Shown: positions 50,768 to 62,773, counted from the stretch's first letter. The stretch is DNA of 64,000 nt from Gracilaria domingensis (GCA_022539475.1 VCMS01000202.1:1-64000); one strand, 5' to 3'. Translations and numbers: made by a program. Notes: generated from the sequence alone by a model not told the origin.

Positions 50768-52616
50768 ATGTCGTCCCGTCACAGGAGTGGCGCTCCCCGT
50801 GCCGCTTCTGTGCCCGGTTCCTCCGGCTTGCCGGCGAGTCTGCCTCCGTTGCCGAAGGACACGCTCGAGGTCCCAGGTAATGGCGCTCCGAAACCGGCTT
50901 CCCGGGGCCTTCGTTCTGATACCGGGACCCCACCCACTCGTGTGCCAACTGAAACCGCACCTGCGGCTGATTCCGCCGTAGCGGTTGACGTTATGCCGTC
51001 ACGGTCCGACGAGTACACCCTCCGCGAATTAGAGGCTCAGGTTCGCATCCTGCAGAACTCCCAAGTGGGACTCATCCGGGATATTACGAAACTCCAGCAA
51101 CGGCTCGATGAAGCTGGTGTCCGGGATGTTCCGAGTGACGTCCGTGTACTACGGTCTGATGTCAACCAGATCATGGAACACAGACAGGTGTCAGCTGCCC
51201 TGCACGAGCAGGCTTCCCCGCGCCTGGACGGGGTGGCTACCCGTCTGGAGACGGTCGAACAAATCATCATTTCCGATGCATTTGCGCCTGGAGTCCCAGT
51301 TTCCGAAGGTTCTCGGCATTCGCACCGCTCCCGGGTCGCCCGGCTAAGAAGAAGAAGGATAAGTTGAAGTATGATTCGTCTTCTTACTCCTCTTCAGAAG
51401 AGGAAGCCCAAAATGTGGAATCTTCATCCGACTCGACAGACAGCGAGAACGCTCACTCTCGCCAGCGCGCTACCCGTTCGCAGGCTACTGAAGAAACGCA
51501 AAGCGTCGCGCGCGGCCGTACGAAAGGACGGAGATACCTTGGATTGAAGGATTTGAAGCCGACGAATCTACTGTATCGGAAGTTACTAGCATGCCGATAT
51601 TATCGGCTTGAAGACACGATGCCACAGAGAACCCCACGTAGGACTGGAAAAGTGCGAAATCATCTCCGACAAATGGAGCTCTCGCTAAAGCCCCATAAGT
51701 TCTCTGGGGAAGATCAATTCCTGCCTTGGATTATCTTGGCCGCTTCGTAGCGGAAGCCGATATACTACGGATGAGTGAGGCGCAGGCCTACATCGCGCTG
51801 CCGTACTTTCTAACAGGTGTAGCCGAAGACCAATTCAATTCGGTTCGAGGGTCGACGCGCGCATCCGAAGGAAAAGTTACGTGCTGGCCTGAGGCCCTAC
51901 AATACCTCTTGAGGTTGTACGCTACGGGAATTGCGATACAAGGTGCCATACTAGCGCTGCGAGACAGAAAGCAGGGGGCTGAAGAGTCGGAAACTGTCTA
52001 TTCTACCCGCCTCAACAAGGCTTTCTACCGATGCGGCAACGTGTTATCAGCAGCTGAGCAATGTACAATGTTTGTGGATAGCCAAGACCGTTCGATCAGG
52101 ACTCTGGTCGCCCGTTATCGGGAGGACAAACGCCCGATTACTTATCTGGAACTCGTACAGTACGCCCAAGCTGAGGGAGATGCAGCCGGAGCACGAGCCG
52201 GTATCAAGATTCGTACACGCCGCCTCCTTCACGTGGAAGCGCGGGACTCGTCTCTTCCTCTTTTGCGAGGTTCGGTTCAAGGAGTTTATGATAACCTAAA
52301 CCTGTTACAGGCCGATGATTCAATGCCGACTTCGGAGTTGCCGTCAACAACGGAGCCGTCTACTGTCGATGTAGACCCCGCTCTGTACACCGCTCAACAA
52401 GTTCCGGCTTTGCACGTGCCACATGCTGGTGGATATCGTAACCAACGCCCTGAATGGAGGACCCGTATCCTCCACGACAAGAACGCCGGCCGCCCAATGC
52501 GGATCTTCTTCGACATCTCATTTGTCATACCTGTAACAAACCCGGGCATATCGCTCCGAATTGCTTGTTGCCCCTCAGGGATTTTGCAAAGATCGTGCCT
52601 CAGTATTAGTCGTTGA
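50768..52616 (+). pseudogene. gypsy Gag, frameshifted
   Basis: Three frames in sequence: 50768-51367 (Ser/Arg/Pro-rich start, then a coiled coil RELEAQVRILQNSQVGLIRD), 51364-51750 (KYDSSSYSSSEEE acidic-serine stretch, then CRYYRLEDTMPQRT) and 51726-52616 (AEADILRMSEAQAYIALPYF, ETVYSTRLNKAFYRCGN, RPITYLELVQYAQA). A CCHC zinc knuckle, CHTCNKPGHIAPNC, lies in a fourth reading at about 52527-52568. The core aligns with 22394-23006. Gag would form the retroelement particle. Confidence 0.75.
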
Positions 52617-53028
52617 CTCCCGCTGAACGGGAACGTGTTCCCGACAAATCGTACCTTCGTGCGAAGGCGGAAACGCAACCTGAGAAACAGGGAACCCAAC
52701 CGCCTCGAGGTGGGAACGCAGGCGTATCTGCGGAACATTCCGCTGTGCAGACTGGCGGCGAAGCTCAGGAAAACTGATCATGGGAGCCTCCATCAATGGA
52801 GAGGGGTTCCCTGTTTTGGGGTCTGAAGCGCCGGAGGCTGAGAGGCTTCGCTCCCGGGTTACAATCCTGACAAGAAAAATGGCCACTGCAGAGGTGGACT
52901 CTGAACGCCTTGGCGTTTTACGTCGTCCGCGGATACGTTCTAAAACTAGCCGGATTCCGGGTCGATTTTTGGTCATGGCCTAGAGGAATTACAAGATCTC
53001 CGCCGACCTCGGTGTCTCTGACCAGTAT

Positions 53029-53970
53029 ATGGTTCGACAGTTGTCCGTTCTTGACGCGGGCGTTGGTCCAAATTTCTTGGTTCAGTCTCTGATTCCGCCG
53101 CACTTGCGGTCTCGTATGCGCGCACCGCCGCCAATTGATATAGTGGATTGGAACAATCAGCTACTTTCACCTGTGGGAGTAATCGAACTGGTTGTCAGGA
53201 TTGGTCGCTGCATCGTGCAGTTGGAGTTCTTGGTTTGCAACCAGTTAGCAACGCCGGTTATCCTCGGATACGACTTCTGCGACCGCTTTGTCGAGGCAAT
53301 TCGACCGCGGAAACGAACCGTTGAGATGGAAGACTGCACGACAGTACCGATTGTTGGGACACCCCTTCGGCGGGCTTTGAAGAAGCAAGTTCCGCGGCCA
53401 GCGGCTCAACAACCGGCGGCTGATGGACGCCTGTTGACGAAACTCCGTGGCGCTCGGTCTGTCTGCATCCCACCGGAATCGCAGATGTGGGTCTCCGTTT
53501 CAATCAAACAATGTGGCTTACAGACTGTTCAACCGCTATCCCAGCTTTACGAGACATGTCAGCTTGCTCTTGCTAACGGGATCGTGCTCGTGGAACCGGA
53601 GAAGCCTTTTCAGGTATTGGTTGCTAACTTCAGCCGTTGCAAAAAACGGTTGGTCAAAAACCAAGTTATCGGCTCGATGCTTCCACATCCTGTGGCAATA
53701 GTACCTACGCAGGTCTCTACTGCCGAAGGTCTCGGTATCCTTGAAGCTCAGAAGGAGGAGGCGGAAGGGAAAAATTCTGAAACGAACACTGGACCGACCA
53801 GTTCGTCGGAAGACGCTAAGCCGACTCCATCGGATGCGAATGACCGCCATCAGTGGGAGGAAGTGGTGCCCACCTCGTCGAATGATGAAAAGGGAGCAAG
53901 TACTGCTGAAGAGAAGAATAATGCAGTACGGGAGCTCGAGTGTCTTTGTCCCAGAGTCTCACCGCGATAA
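53029..53970 (+). pseudogene. gypsy aspartic protease region
   Basis: A 313-residue open frame. The expected active site DTG reads LDAGVGPN (Thr to Ala), whereas copy 1 keeps TDTGAAPN. Flap-like and C-terminal parts follow (VIELVVRIGRCIVQLEFLVC, then NQLATPVILGYDFCDRF). The remainder is a hydrophilic linker ending in an acidic stretch before the reverse transcriptase. Its length is normal for a protease plus linker. Confidence 0.65.
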
Positions 53971-54139
53971 GTTGCGGCATATGTCACAGACGTTTACGCC
54001 CATGTGAGATGGCAAGCTTTGCAAGATCGGAATAACCGAACACAGGATTGACCTAATTTCAAACACACGGCCAATCTCACAGCACCCTTACAGGACTGGA
54101 CCGACAGCTTGGCAAGAGTAGAAAGCTCAAGTTAAGGAA

Positions 54140-54931
54140 ATGCTCCGCGCTGGAGTTATTGAGCCAGCTGAGTCACCTTGGGCATCGCCGGTGGTGTTCG
54201 CGTCCAAAGATGATAGATCTTGGCGATTTCGCATCGATTACCGCCAGCTGAACGCGGCCACGGTCAAGGATGTGTATCCTATCTCACGAATGGATGAATG
54301 CATCGATTCGTTGGGCAACGCGAAAGTGTTCACAACCCTAGACGCGAATTGGAATTGGGGCTATTGGCCAGTTCCCGCGAGGGCCGAAGGTCGTGACAAG
54401 ACATCCTTCGTTTGTAATGAAGGATTGTACCGAATCAATAGGATGCACTTTGGGTTAACGAATGCGCCAGCCACATTTCAGAGGGCTGTGGATATTTTGC
54501 TCGCCCACTTCAAGTGGAAGACTTGCCTAGTTTACCTGGACGACATCATTGTCTATTTCATTAACCTCGACGAGCATTTGAACCACGTACGGGATGTGAT
54601 GAGAGTCCTACGCGATGCAGGTATTACGCTGAAGCTCAAGAAGTGTGGGTTCTTCACCGAAACCGTCAGGTATCTTGGCCACGTTATCCGTCTTGAACGG
54701 CTATCGATGGACAAAGTTCGTGTGAAATCTCTGGAAGACGCTAAACATCGTGGACACAGACTGAACTCCGATCCTTTCTCGGCTTGTGGAACGTTTATAG
54801 CCGCTTCATTCCGAACTTTGCGGATATTGCATCACCGCTACACAAACGTCTTCGCAAGTGACAGCCAGTACAATTGGAAGCGTTTGACGACTGCAAGGCT
54901 GCGGCTTTTTCATCGCTCGTTGACGCGGTGA
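54140..54931 (+). pseudogene. gypsy reverse transcriptase
   Basis: A 263-residue frame: AGVIEPAESPWASPVVFASK, FRIDYRQLN, VFTTLDANWNWGYW (catalytic block A, with an Asn-Trp insertion where LDxxxGYWQ is usual), INRMHFGLTNAPATFQRAVD, the catalytic LVYLDDIIVY, and LGHVIRL. The thumb breaks into another frame at about 54770. The catalytic aspartates are present, but the surrounding frames are broken. Confidence 0.8.
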
Positions 54932-55100
54932 CATCGCCACATGTTTATCTCTACCTAGGGCTGGTTTACCGTATGCCATCGATACAGATGCGAGCGACTA
55001 CCAAGTTGGCTGCGCACTGTTCCAAACCACTGAAGATGGTGAGCTATCGCCAATTGGGTATTGGCCACGAAGCCTCTACGTTCAAGCGAGAAATTACTCG

Positions 55101-55382
55101 GTGTCCAAGAAAGAGTGCTTGGCAGTGGTCTGGGCCATCAAGGAACTGCGCCACTCCTTAATGGGGAATCACTTTATTGTTCATACCGATCATTCGGCCT
55201 TGCGGTGGTTACTCTCTATTACAGAGCCATCTGGCCGCTTGATGCGGTGGAGACTCCGGTTAGCCGAGTTCGATTTCGAGATTTGGTACAAGAAAGGACT
55301 CCTGCATACACAGGCTGATGCGCTTTCTCGCTCGGAAACAGCGGCTGAAGCTGAGCCAGTCGATGATCGAGAGATACCGTAA
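55101..55382 (+). pseudogene. gypsy RNase H
   Basis: The frame has KKECLAVVWAIKELRHSLMG (Glu and helix), FIVHTDHSALRWLL (Asp) and the terminal LLHTQADALSRSE. The first part of the domain (about 54980-55090, IDTDASDYQVGCALFQT-like) is in another frame. Degrades the RNA strand during reverse transcription. Confidence 0.75.
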
Positions 55383-55580
55383 TTCCTTGCGGAAGAGGGC
55401 TCGGGCGATGCCGATGATGATTCGGAAGGTTGGGATTTCTACGATGCCGTTCTAGCAGTTTCGGATACGACACCCGTTGCGGGCTCTTTCGTATGGATTA
55501 CGCCGGAAGAACTCATCCAGAAACAGCACACTGATCCGTTTTGTGGTGAGATTCGTGCCCGTTTGAACGGCTGAGCTCGC

Positions 55581-56192
55581 ATGCCCTTTGTCACAAACGA
55601 CCAAAGATTTCTCATCCAAACTGTCGGAATCACGCCACAGATTATGGTTTCTCACTCGCCCCAATCTCGAGTGCTACACTTGTCACATTATGCCAAATTG
55701 TCAGCCTACCTTAGTGGCAGGAAGTTGTACTACACCTTAAGGAAGGACTTCTACTGGCCAGCTTTGGCTTTTGATGCGTACGCCACTGTCCCTGGATGTT
55801 CTGATTGCGCAAAGAACCGCGTTAAACTGCGGAAATATTCCAAACAGTTGGTACTTTTCCACTCTAGGGCACCACTCGAGTTTGTGGCAATTGACATACT
55901 CGTCGAGTTCATACGCACCCGCCGGGGACACCGGTTTCTACTGGTTATAACCGGCCGTTTTTCTAAGCTTGTACGGACTGCGCCCCTCAAAACTATTACC
56001 GCCAGTGCGGTCGCCCAAGCATTCGTTACTCACTGGTTTTTCTTCTACGGACTGCCGATTGATCTGTTATCGGATAATGAAACGCATTTTACGTCTACGT
56101 TCTTTCAGGACGTCTGCCGCATCTTGCGGATACAAAACTGGTTTACGACAACATATCATCTCCAAAGTAATAGGCAGGTTGAACGTTTTTAG
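55581..56192 (+). pseudogene. gypsy integrase core
   Basis: An HHCC zinc finger (VLHLSHYAKLSAYLSGRKL...YWPALAFDAYATVPGCSDC) precedes the DDE core: VAIDILVEF (first Asp), LLSDNETHFTS (second Asp), and SNRQVERF (Glu) directly before a TAG. Several Gly/Trp positions are changed. It would join cDNA to target DNA. Confidence 0.75.
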
Positions 56193-56394
56193 CGCACAAT
56201 GCTCAATGATTTGAGGACGTCCGTTGCCGAGCATTCGTCGGAATGGGATCATACACCGATGCGGTGACATATGCGTACAATACGCAGCTTCATCCACTAC
56301 TCAGATCTCGCCGTTCGAGCGTGTGCTATCACGCGTTCTACATTCCATAGCTATCGAGCCACAGCCAACTTTGGATAAGTTCCCGTCGCCCCGC

Positions 56395-56922
56395 CTACAC
56401 AGAGACGCCTAGAAGGGCTGGCTCAAGAACATCATTCCCACAGTTAGGCAGAACATTGATAAAGCAGAGGTCGCGTACAAGCGGAATTTTGACCCCAGAG
56501 TGCGCAAACATGCCCCTCAGATCAGAGAGGGTAGCTATGTCTTCATAAGAAAGAAATACTATAACCCCGAGACGGAGAAGCGTCACAAGCTTTCTCCTAG
56601 CGCGGACGGAGCTTACCAGGGTATTGCTTTGACCGACACTACCGTAGTCCTTGACATCAACGGAGATCACGAGCGTTCTTCGCGGGACCGCGTAACGCCT
56701 GCGCCAGAGCCTGTTTCTCAGGAATCGCAACCGCCATCGTCGGCTCCTACCGCATCTACTGGGGAACAGCCGTCGAAACAGAAACGCGTGCTCAACTGTC
56801 TGTTGTGCCGCACCCGGACCGCGGAATCGCTGATATGCCGACAAAGCTGGAAGCTGATACGCCAGTTTCGACTGCCGCTCATGTCCACACGAGGATACTG
56901 GCCCATTCGCGGATACTCATGA
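56395..56922 (+). pseudogene. integrase C-terminal GPY/F-like domain
   Basis: Reads VAYKRNFDPRVRKHAPQIRE with GSYVFIRKKYY, then HKLSPSADGAYQGIALTDTT and VVLDINGDHERSSRDRVTPA, matching the SH3-like GPY/F module of gypsy integrases (GPY here GAY). The tail becomes Ser/Pro-rich. Confidence 0.65.
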
Positions 56923-58040
56923 CCGCCCCCGCCGCTCCAACTCAGGAGGGGGAGGAGGAGGCAGGTCGCTCGCTGCAGTTGTCACCGTCGTCGACAGAAT
57001 TGCCTCTGCGGGCCTCTGTCTTGCACGCAAGTCGTAGTTAAAGCACCCGGAGGCGTGATATACAGCCAAAGAATCGGAAGGAAACGAGCAAATGGCAGTC
57101 ATCGCTGAAGCCTGTAGAGGAACGCACCACTTTGGTGGGGCACGAAGCCGGAGACCCAGAAGAACACCAGGGTGTAGCTGCTGCAGAAGCCGCCGCTTCG
57201 CCCGCGGATGGTACTGTACTACCGTCACAGACGGAAGAACAGGAGCCGGCCCCAGTTGTGCAGCGTGAGACCGGCATGCCGGAAAAGGTTGTGGCAAATA
57301 CCGCAACAGCCGCGTTTAATGCCGAAAATACACGTTTGCAGCAGTCGAAACTCGACAGCGGGAGCGCAACTGCATCAAGGAAAGCCCGAATTCCGGGGAA
57401 GAAGCTAGTCAAAAGAGACGGTGTTGTTACGGCAGAGCCGAATTTGGGAGATTTTGGCGACCCATCAAGTGATGAAGCCGTCAAAAATGCAGAAATAACC
57501 ACCAGGGTGGCAAGCAGTCAAGCCTCAGGAAGTGGACAAAAGCCAAGTACGGCCGGCGCGCGCACATCTCACCAAGTGTCGAGCCCCGTGAGAGATTCGC
57601 CTCCAAAGGATATCACAGTGCGCAAGCCGGACACGTGCTAGCCACGGAAATGGTGCCGCCTAAAAACGGAAATTCCGAATTTAAATTGGCACGCGCCAGC
57701 CACGAAGCGGTGCATAACTCTGCAACCTCAGCGCGCGGCGAACCGCCGCCACGGCACCTGCCAGAACAACACTCGCCGGCACGCCGCATAGCGGACCGTT
57801 CACGGTCACTACGGGAGATTGCGACAGAACGCCGGAAGCTTGCGGTTCGAGAAGACCAAAAGTTCGGTTACAGACCAGCAACATGGGAGCGAGAACCAGG
57901 AGTCTGGAAGCATGAGTGTCAGGAAAATACCATGGTCAAGATGGCACTCGGCTGGCGTACAGGATGCCTTGCCGTTGGGACATAAGCCGCAAGTAACTGA
58001 TGAAGCCCATGAAAAGAGAAGTAGCAATGACGCCTCGGGA
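56923..58040 (+). pseudogene. hydrophilic linker between integrase and chromodomain
   Basis: Low-complexity plus-strand frames (57132-57641, Ala/Glu/Thr-rich, 169 residues; 57635-57985, Arg-rich). No domain. Unusually long for the gap between a GPY/F module and a chromodomain; frames change at least twice. Confidence 0.45.
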
Positions 58041-58041
58041 G

Positions 58042-58225
58042 AGAATACATCGACAAGTCGCATCCTGAGCGGAAGGTCCTCGATGAAAAGTATGTCATCG
58101 ACCGTCTGGTAAGTCACGGCTAGGCCCCTGACGGGGAACTATTGTACCGAGTGCTTTGGTACGGCTACGTCTCTTCAGAGGATACGCACGAGCTTCTTGA
58201 GCATCTACCTCGCTCGAAGGTCTTG
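58042..58225 (+). pseudogene. chromodomain of the gypsy element
   Basis: The frame starting EYIDKSHPERKVLDEKYVID gives a chromodomain: KYVIDRLVSHG, a TAG, then GELLYRVLWYGYVSSEDTHE and LLEHLPRSKVLQYHH. The aromatic positions (Y, W, Y) and the EDTxE segment fit the family, which reads methylated histone H3. The TAG lies in the first loop. Confidence 0.6.
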
Positions 58226-59868
58226 CAGTACCACCATCACACACGGCCACCGGTACCAGCTACGCTGGGAAAAGCCCAAGTGGTTTGACCACCCACAACT
58301 TGTGAGATATGCCGTCTCAGACGGAATGTGAAACTTCACGCGGCTGCAACTACGTTGATAATAACATACCGCTCTAGGCCGAACGCCTTTGCTGAAAAAG
58401 AGCGGCAAAACGCGGAAGCCACTTACAGTGGAGAAGAAGATGAAGACGAAAGAAGCCTAGGAAGAAGGAAAAGAATCCAGGACATTGGAAGGGAGGCTAA
58501 GAAGTTTTACCGCTACAATTGCTTCTGGAGAAAATCAGCGCTTTCTTGCGCGCCATTCGCAACAGCTTCGAACGAGGTACTGCTCACTGAGGAGGGAGAG
58601 AACAAGAAGAAAAATTTGAGCCAAGCCGGCAACGGCTTGATGAATTACCCCTAATATACGGGGCATGTCTTATCTTCTATACCATTTTTGTGCCACTACA
58701 TACCGCACAGTGCCGAGTCTCGTCGGTTGCTTTGCCGCAAACACTGATTTACATTCGCCATTACCGGGAAACTGCGCTTGACCGTTCTTGCTGTTCACGG
58801 TTTCATAGCCCAGTTTTCTTGGGTTGTATGCACGTTCATGGCCGTCTGGCATCTTTTACACCGTTCTACAGCATTTACGGAGTCCTTTCGTTAACGATAT
58901 GCCTTCATTCGTGACGAAGGTTTGAGCACTACAGTACTTTCAGTACACTGCTCCGGACTTGTGCTGTATCTGTCAAACGGCATTCCCGAAGATCTCGGCA
59001 TCGCTAGGCCACCTTTCTAGATGTTATAGAGCCTTTTTAAAATGTCATTATACTTGTGACAAGGCTGGACGCTAAGATCCGAAGTCAGCTCCGTCGGTCA
59101 ATCAACTTGCCCCTTTGAGATGTCCGAACTGGAACGATCGCGTTTGACCCACTTCATCGAGAGCAAATTCCAAATTCTCGGCGTACATCGACTCTATTCC
59201 GAGAGATTCGAACTGAAGCAGAATGGCTTATTGCCTTATGCAACGGTTCCGGAGTTATGGCGTTCGCGAAACCGCCTTCCGTCGAGATAATTTTAGCACA
59301 ACGGGGGGGCAATCTATCTCCGAAATACGGATGCCGATTACTCTGGGAACTGGCTTCCAAATAGACCTCTGATAAAACTACAAGGACTTCTAAAGAACGA
59401 TGACTTCAGATGGCATTCAAGCCGCCCGGCGGAGATGTTCAGTTCGCCGATTTTCGGTTGTTTACAGTGAGGCAGAACCGAAAAGACCGCGTTTGAGGCA
59501 CTTTCCGGTCTTGAAATCCGGCTCTATTTAGCTCAATCGTCTCTTACGAGGTATCAAAATCACTGGACCAGCCGGTTTGCTCCGTTCGTCAAGGGAAGCC
59601 AGAAAGTCAGAACCAGCGAAATTGGTGAACGAGCTACTGTAGCCGATACTAGTTTGGAGTTTTCGCTCTAGAACAGCTACTTTAATGGAGTGGAGCCTCT
59701 CTGCTGAGGACGTAGGACTGCCCGAGGGATGAACAGGGCTTGCTGAAGCCGCCACAGCGCGGAAGGGAGATTGTTCCCGGTACGATGGAGCAACGCCGAA
59801 AATACGGATGTCTGACTGAAGAATCCCACAGTTAGTCGAAGAAGGGGTACTTCTCGGGTTTTTCAACC
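58226..59868. other. 3' non-coding part of the gypsy element
   Basis: Short frames only (58328-58654 plus; 59154-59360 and 59528-59959 minus), none with motifs; the last overlaps the LTR. Probably the untranslated 3' region or captured sequence. Confidence 0.4.
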
Positions 59869-59883
59869 TTGAGGAGGGAGAGA
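59869..59883 (+). promoter_or_regulatory. polypurine tract
   Basis: GAGGAGGGAGAGA, entirely purine, abuts the TGTAGTGC start of the 3' LTR, the expected primer site for plus-strand synthesis. Confidence 0.75.
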
Positions 59884-60650
59884 TGTAGTGCAATGCCCTC
59901 TCGGGGATGCCCACTGCTACGGGGTTTCGGCGGTAACGCCCTCCATGGAGGTGGTGCATTGGTACTCCGGCCCCATTTCAGGGTATGCCTGTGAAGGGTA
60001 GGTTTTCGAACACGCGTGGTGCAATGACCGCCTGGCGGATATAGTTTGGCAAGTAGTAGTAGTTTCCTAGGTGTGTGGTTATGGCCGGCATCGCCAGATA
60101 GCTAGATAGTTTTACTTGATATTTTCAAGTGCCGTATATAAGTGGCGTCACTTGCCGCCACTGTACGGGAAGTAAACCTCAAGGAGGCTTCTGGCTTTGA
60201 CTTTTTTGCCGCTTGCGCGCGTTCTTCGTCTCTAACCGGACAAACCGCCGCACCCCTGGGCTAGTCATCCGACCTCTACTAGTGAAGAGTCACAGACCGT
60301 CGTAACGGCATCTTATCTATTGTTTTATTGTTATTATTTCTGTCATACGGCTCTTGTCACTCTGCCCTGTAATACAGGTTTGGACCACATTTTCTAGGAT
60401 TATTTCCGAATCTCGCGAGTCAGTGCACCGCTGCGCGCCTCGTTTTTTGTCCGTTTTGCCCAAGACCGTTGGCCTGGATATCCCAACTGGCTGTGGCACC
60501 CCGGAATATCCGCATACCTACGCCAAGTTTTCCCCTTTACCTCCGACTGCACGCCCAGATCGCGGCCACCCGGACGTATACCCGGCATCGCGTTGGCTAT
60601 ATCGAAGGGTTCCACCACTGTCCCTACCCCTATCGTCTGTGTTTCCGGGA
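59884..60650 (+). repeat. 3' LTR
   Basis: Starts TGTAGTGCAATGCCC and parallels the 5' LTR through the TATA/hairpin (CCGTATATAAGTGGCG, ~60131) and the TTTGGACCACATTTTC region. The end lies around 60640-60660. Divergence from the 5' LTR indicates an old insertion. Confidence 0.8.
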
Positions 60651-60949
60651 TGCTAGTTTACAGTCCAAAAATGGCAGAAAAAAAATGCTAGTATTTCATA
60701 TGTTAAATTGCGATTAGTGGAAGTTTGAAGTGGAAGAAAAACTAGAGTAAACTCCAGATTCTGCAGTATGGTTTGAATGGAATACTAGGCTTGACTTTCA
60801 AACTACGAGCTATTTCTAAGAAATATGAAAGTTGCTAGAATCTTAGAACTAACTTCCATTTCTGCTAGTTCACTAGTACTACCGGTCCATCGGTCCAAAA
60901 GAGCCATCGGTCCGAAAGCACGGTGGAAGTTCCATCCTAGCAGAAATGA
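60651..60949. other. no gene; short CGGTCC repeats
   Basis: Between the LTR and the minus-strand gene. A small inverted/direct pattern around CCATCGGTCC occurs at 60885-60920. Nothing else. Confidence 0.4.
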
Positions 60950-62480
60950 ATGTTATTGATGCAGTATTGCAGGTTCATGCAAGGTATAGCACCACATGAA
61001 AACAGGTCCAAACCGGTCATCGTACACATCTCCACCCTACTTCCCACCCCCGAAAATCCATTCTGACATCACCAAAGAAGCCCTGTATCATTTGGAAGAC
61101 ATTTACGCATCGAAACTCACCGAATAGATACCCTGAAAATGCTCTCGTTGCCCTCAATGTAGACATCTCCTTGGTTAGTTTTCTGTTGCCTAGTCTCTTC
61201 GTCCATCCCAACATGGAAATAAACACACTTACCTCAACATTCTTCGCCATCTTCATCTCCCTAACTCCCTCGAAAACATCTCAACTGCACAATTTCCAGC
61301 ACCGCCACCGATCCATTGCCATCCAACGCACCTGCACATGCACAAACACAAGCTAGTCAAATACTCCGTTAGATACTTTTCCATCTTCGAAACTTTCCAA
61401 AATGCACACTTATCTACTTACCATGTGTCCCTACCTCACCAATAGCCTCGAAAACACGAATCAAACTGTCCCGAAAATCCTGCACATACACATAAAACAG
61501 TAACCAGTTAGCATTCTTATCAGAACTCGAACAAAAAACATCTCGTACTTACCCCGACGCGTACCTTGCCATCCACACCGAACTCTGACGAACAAGAATT
61601 TGGAGTAATTGCAAAGAAGGATTACCTGGAAGGCCTCCGTTGAGGTAATCATTCTTTCCATGACCCCAAACTCTTGTTCGTCAGAGTTCAGGGTCATTAG
61701 CATGATTCCTCTAGAAACCAAACCACCCAGCCACATCGTAACCATTCTCCCTTATCCACTTCACCTCAAAAGACACGTTACACATAGGAAACGAAGTAAA
61801 CCACGGCCTTCCGCCCCATCCCCATTCCACTTCCAATCCAAAGATCCCGCACGCTATAACTCCATGAACCTATCGCGCTCATTCTCGCAAACAGCCCCCG
61901 CCGCGCAGTCACATATCCCGTTAGCTAACTCTTCGCTCTTCGAAACATTCTCAAATGAACACTCATCTACTTACCATGTGTCCCCTACCTCACCAATACC
62001 CTCGACAACACGCATCAAACTGTCTCAAAAGCCCTACGCATACGCATACAACATTATCCAGTTAGCATTCACATCAAAAGTCGAACAAAAAGCTTCTCAA
62101 ACTTACCCATAGTCCCCCGCCCAAGACATTCACGCTAACCTGCTTCCAAATCCTCTCCGTGCGTCTCGCAAAATCACGTAACGTTCCGCAGTTAGACTTC
62201 GCCAACACCATCAGCATCAAAAGGTCTCACTTACATTGAACCCATTCAGTACGCATCCCAAACATAAAAAACCTGAACTACTCCGGTTCCAATCCAAAGA
62301 TTCCGCACGCTGCAGCTTCATGAACCTGTCGCGCTCATTCTCGCACACAGCCGCCGCCGCGCAAAAACACTGGTCAGAGTCGCGCATATTCGCCACATCA
62401 AACATTTACGCCTCGACTTACCTGTTTCGCACGTTTCACATCCCAGGACAGGACTCTGAGAGGCAACGCCACTGAAGCTC
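60950..62480 (-). CDS. intron-rich hypothetical gene with duplicated exons
   Basis: The minus strand shows a series of good donors (GTAAGT or GTGAGT near 61117, 61229, 61430, 61551, 61971, 62104, 62233, 62422) and branch sites of type GCTAACTGG or ACTAACC before AG acceptors. Exons are short (30-90 nt). Exon type A (CENERDRFMKLQRAESLDW) occurs at 62368-62287 and again at 61911-61829. Exon type B (DFRDSLIRVFEAIGE) occurs at ~61495-61440, at ~62045-61985 and partly at ~61290. The B copy near 62.0 kb has TGA and the A copy near 61.87 kb has TAG, so one cassette is dead or skipped. The 3' end reads GNESIFRVSIRASLVM to a TAG near 61045. Function unknown. It is divergent from the transposase at 62774 and may be cargo of that element. 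Confidence 0.45.
61581..61688. repeat. long imperfect hairpin across an exon-intron boundary
   Basis: Arms 61581-61627 and 61643-61688 are reverse complements apart from small mismatches (AACTCTGACGAACAAGA outermost). On the minus strand one arm is exon and the other contains the following intron, including its CAGGTAAT donor and TTCGTCAG acceptor. Confidence 0.7.
61829..62368. repeat. direct repeat, ~82 bp (61829-61911, 62287-62368)
   Basis: Both copies start TTCCAATCCAAAGAT and end CGCTCATTCTCGCA-(A/C)ACAGC-CCGCCGCGCA, about 85-90% identical by eye. They are the duplicated type-A exon of the minus-strand gene, 458 bp apart. Confidence 0.75.
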
Positions 62481-62773
62481 ACAGAAGAAGAACTTCAATC
62501 GCAGCCACACTGTACTTCAATCATTGCCGGCCGCGTAATGCGCCGTCCGCGAAAATTTTTGAAAGTTGTGTTCAGAAAAGTTCGAAATCCTCCCCACACT
62601 GAAACATGCAGGAAAGGTACGTAAACGATCACGTGCACGGTGGAGTTGGTGGCATATAAACACACTTTATACTCTCCCCTGCAGGGTGCTCCAAGATTCT
62701 GCGCCGCACCATCACCACCGACCTCCCTCTGCAAGCAACTTCCCTCACTACTTTCATACCCTCTCACCCAGCC

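Larger units (their letters stand above)
49777..60650 (+). mobile_element. Ty3/gypsy chromovirus copy 2, LTR to LTR
   Basis: About 10.9 kb. Order: LTR, Gag, protease, reverse transcriptase, RNase H, integrase, long linker, chromodomain, polypurine tract, LTR. The order pol PR-RT-RH-IN defines Ty3/gypsy, and the terminal chromodomain makes it a chromovirus. Frameshifts and stops throughout show that it cannot move on its own now. Its Gag and protease match the fragment at 21.3-24.2 kb. Confidence 0.85.

Noticed and set aside
59528-59959. 143-residue minus-strand ORF
   Set aside because: It extends into the 3' LTR and has no recognisable content.
20000-60000. RIP-like C-to-T mutation as the cause of stops
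   Set aside because: Many stops would revert to CAA/CAG, but any C-to-T nonsense at Gln codons is CpA by definition, so this is not evidence of a directed process; dinucleotide counts would be needed.
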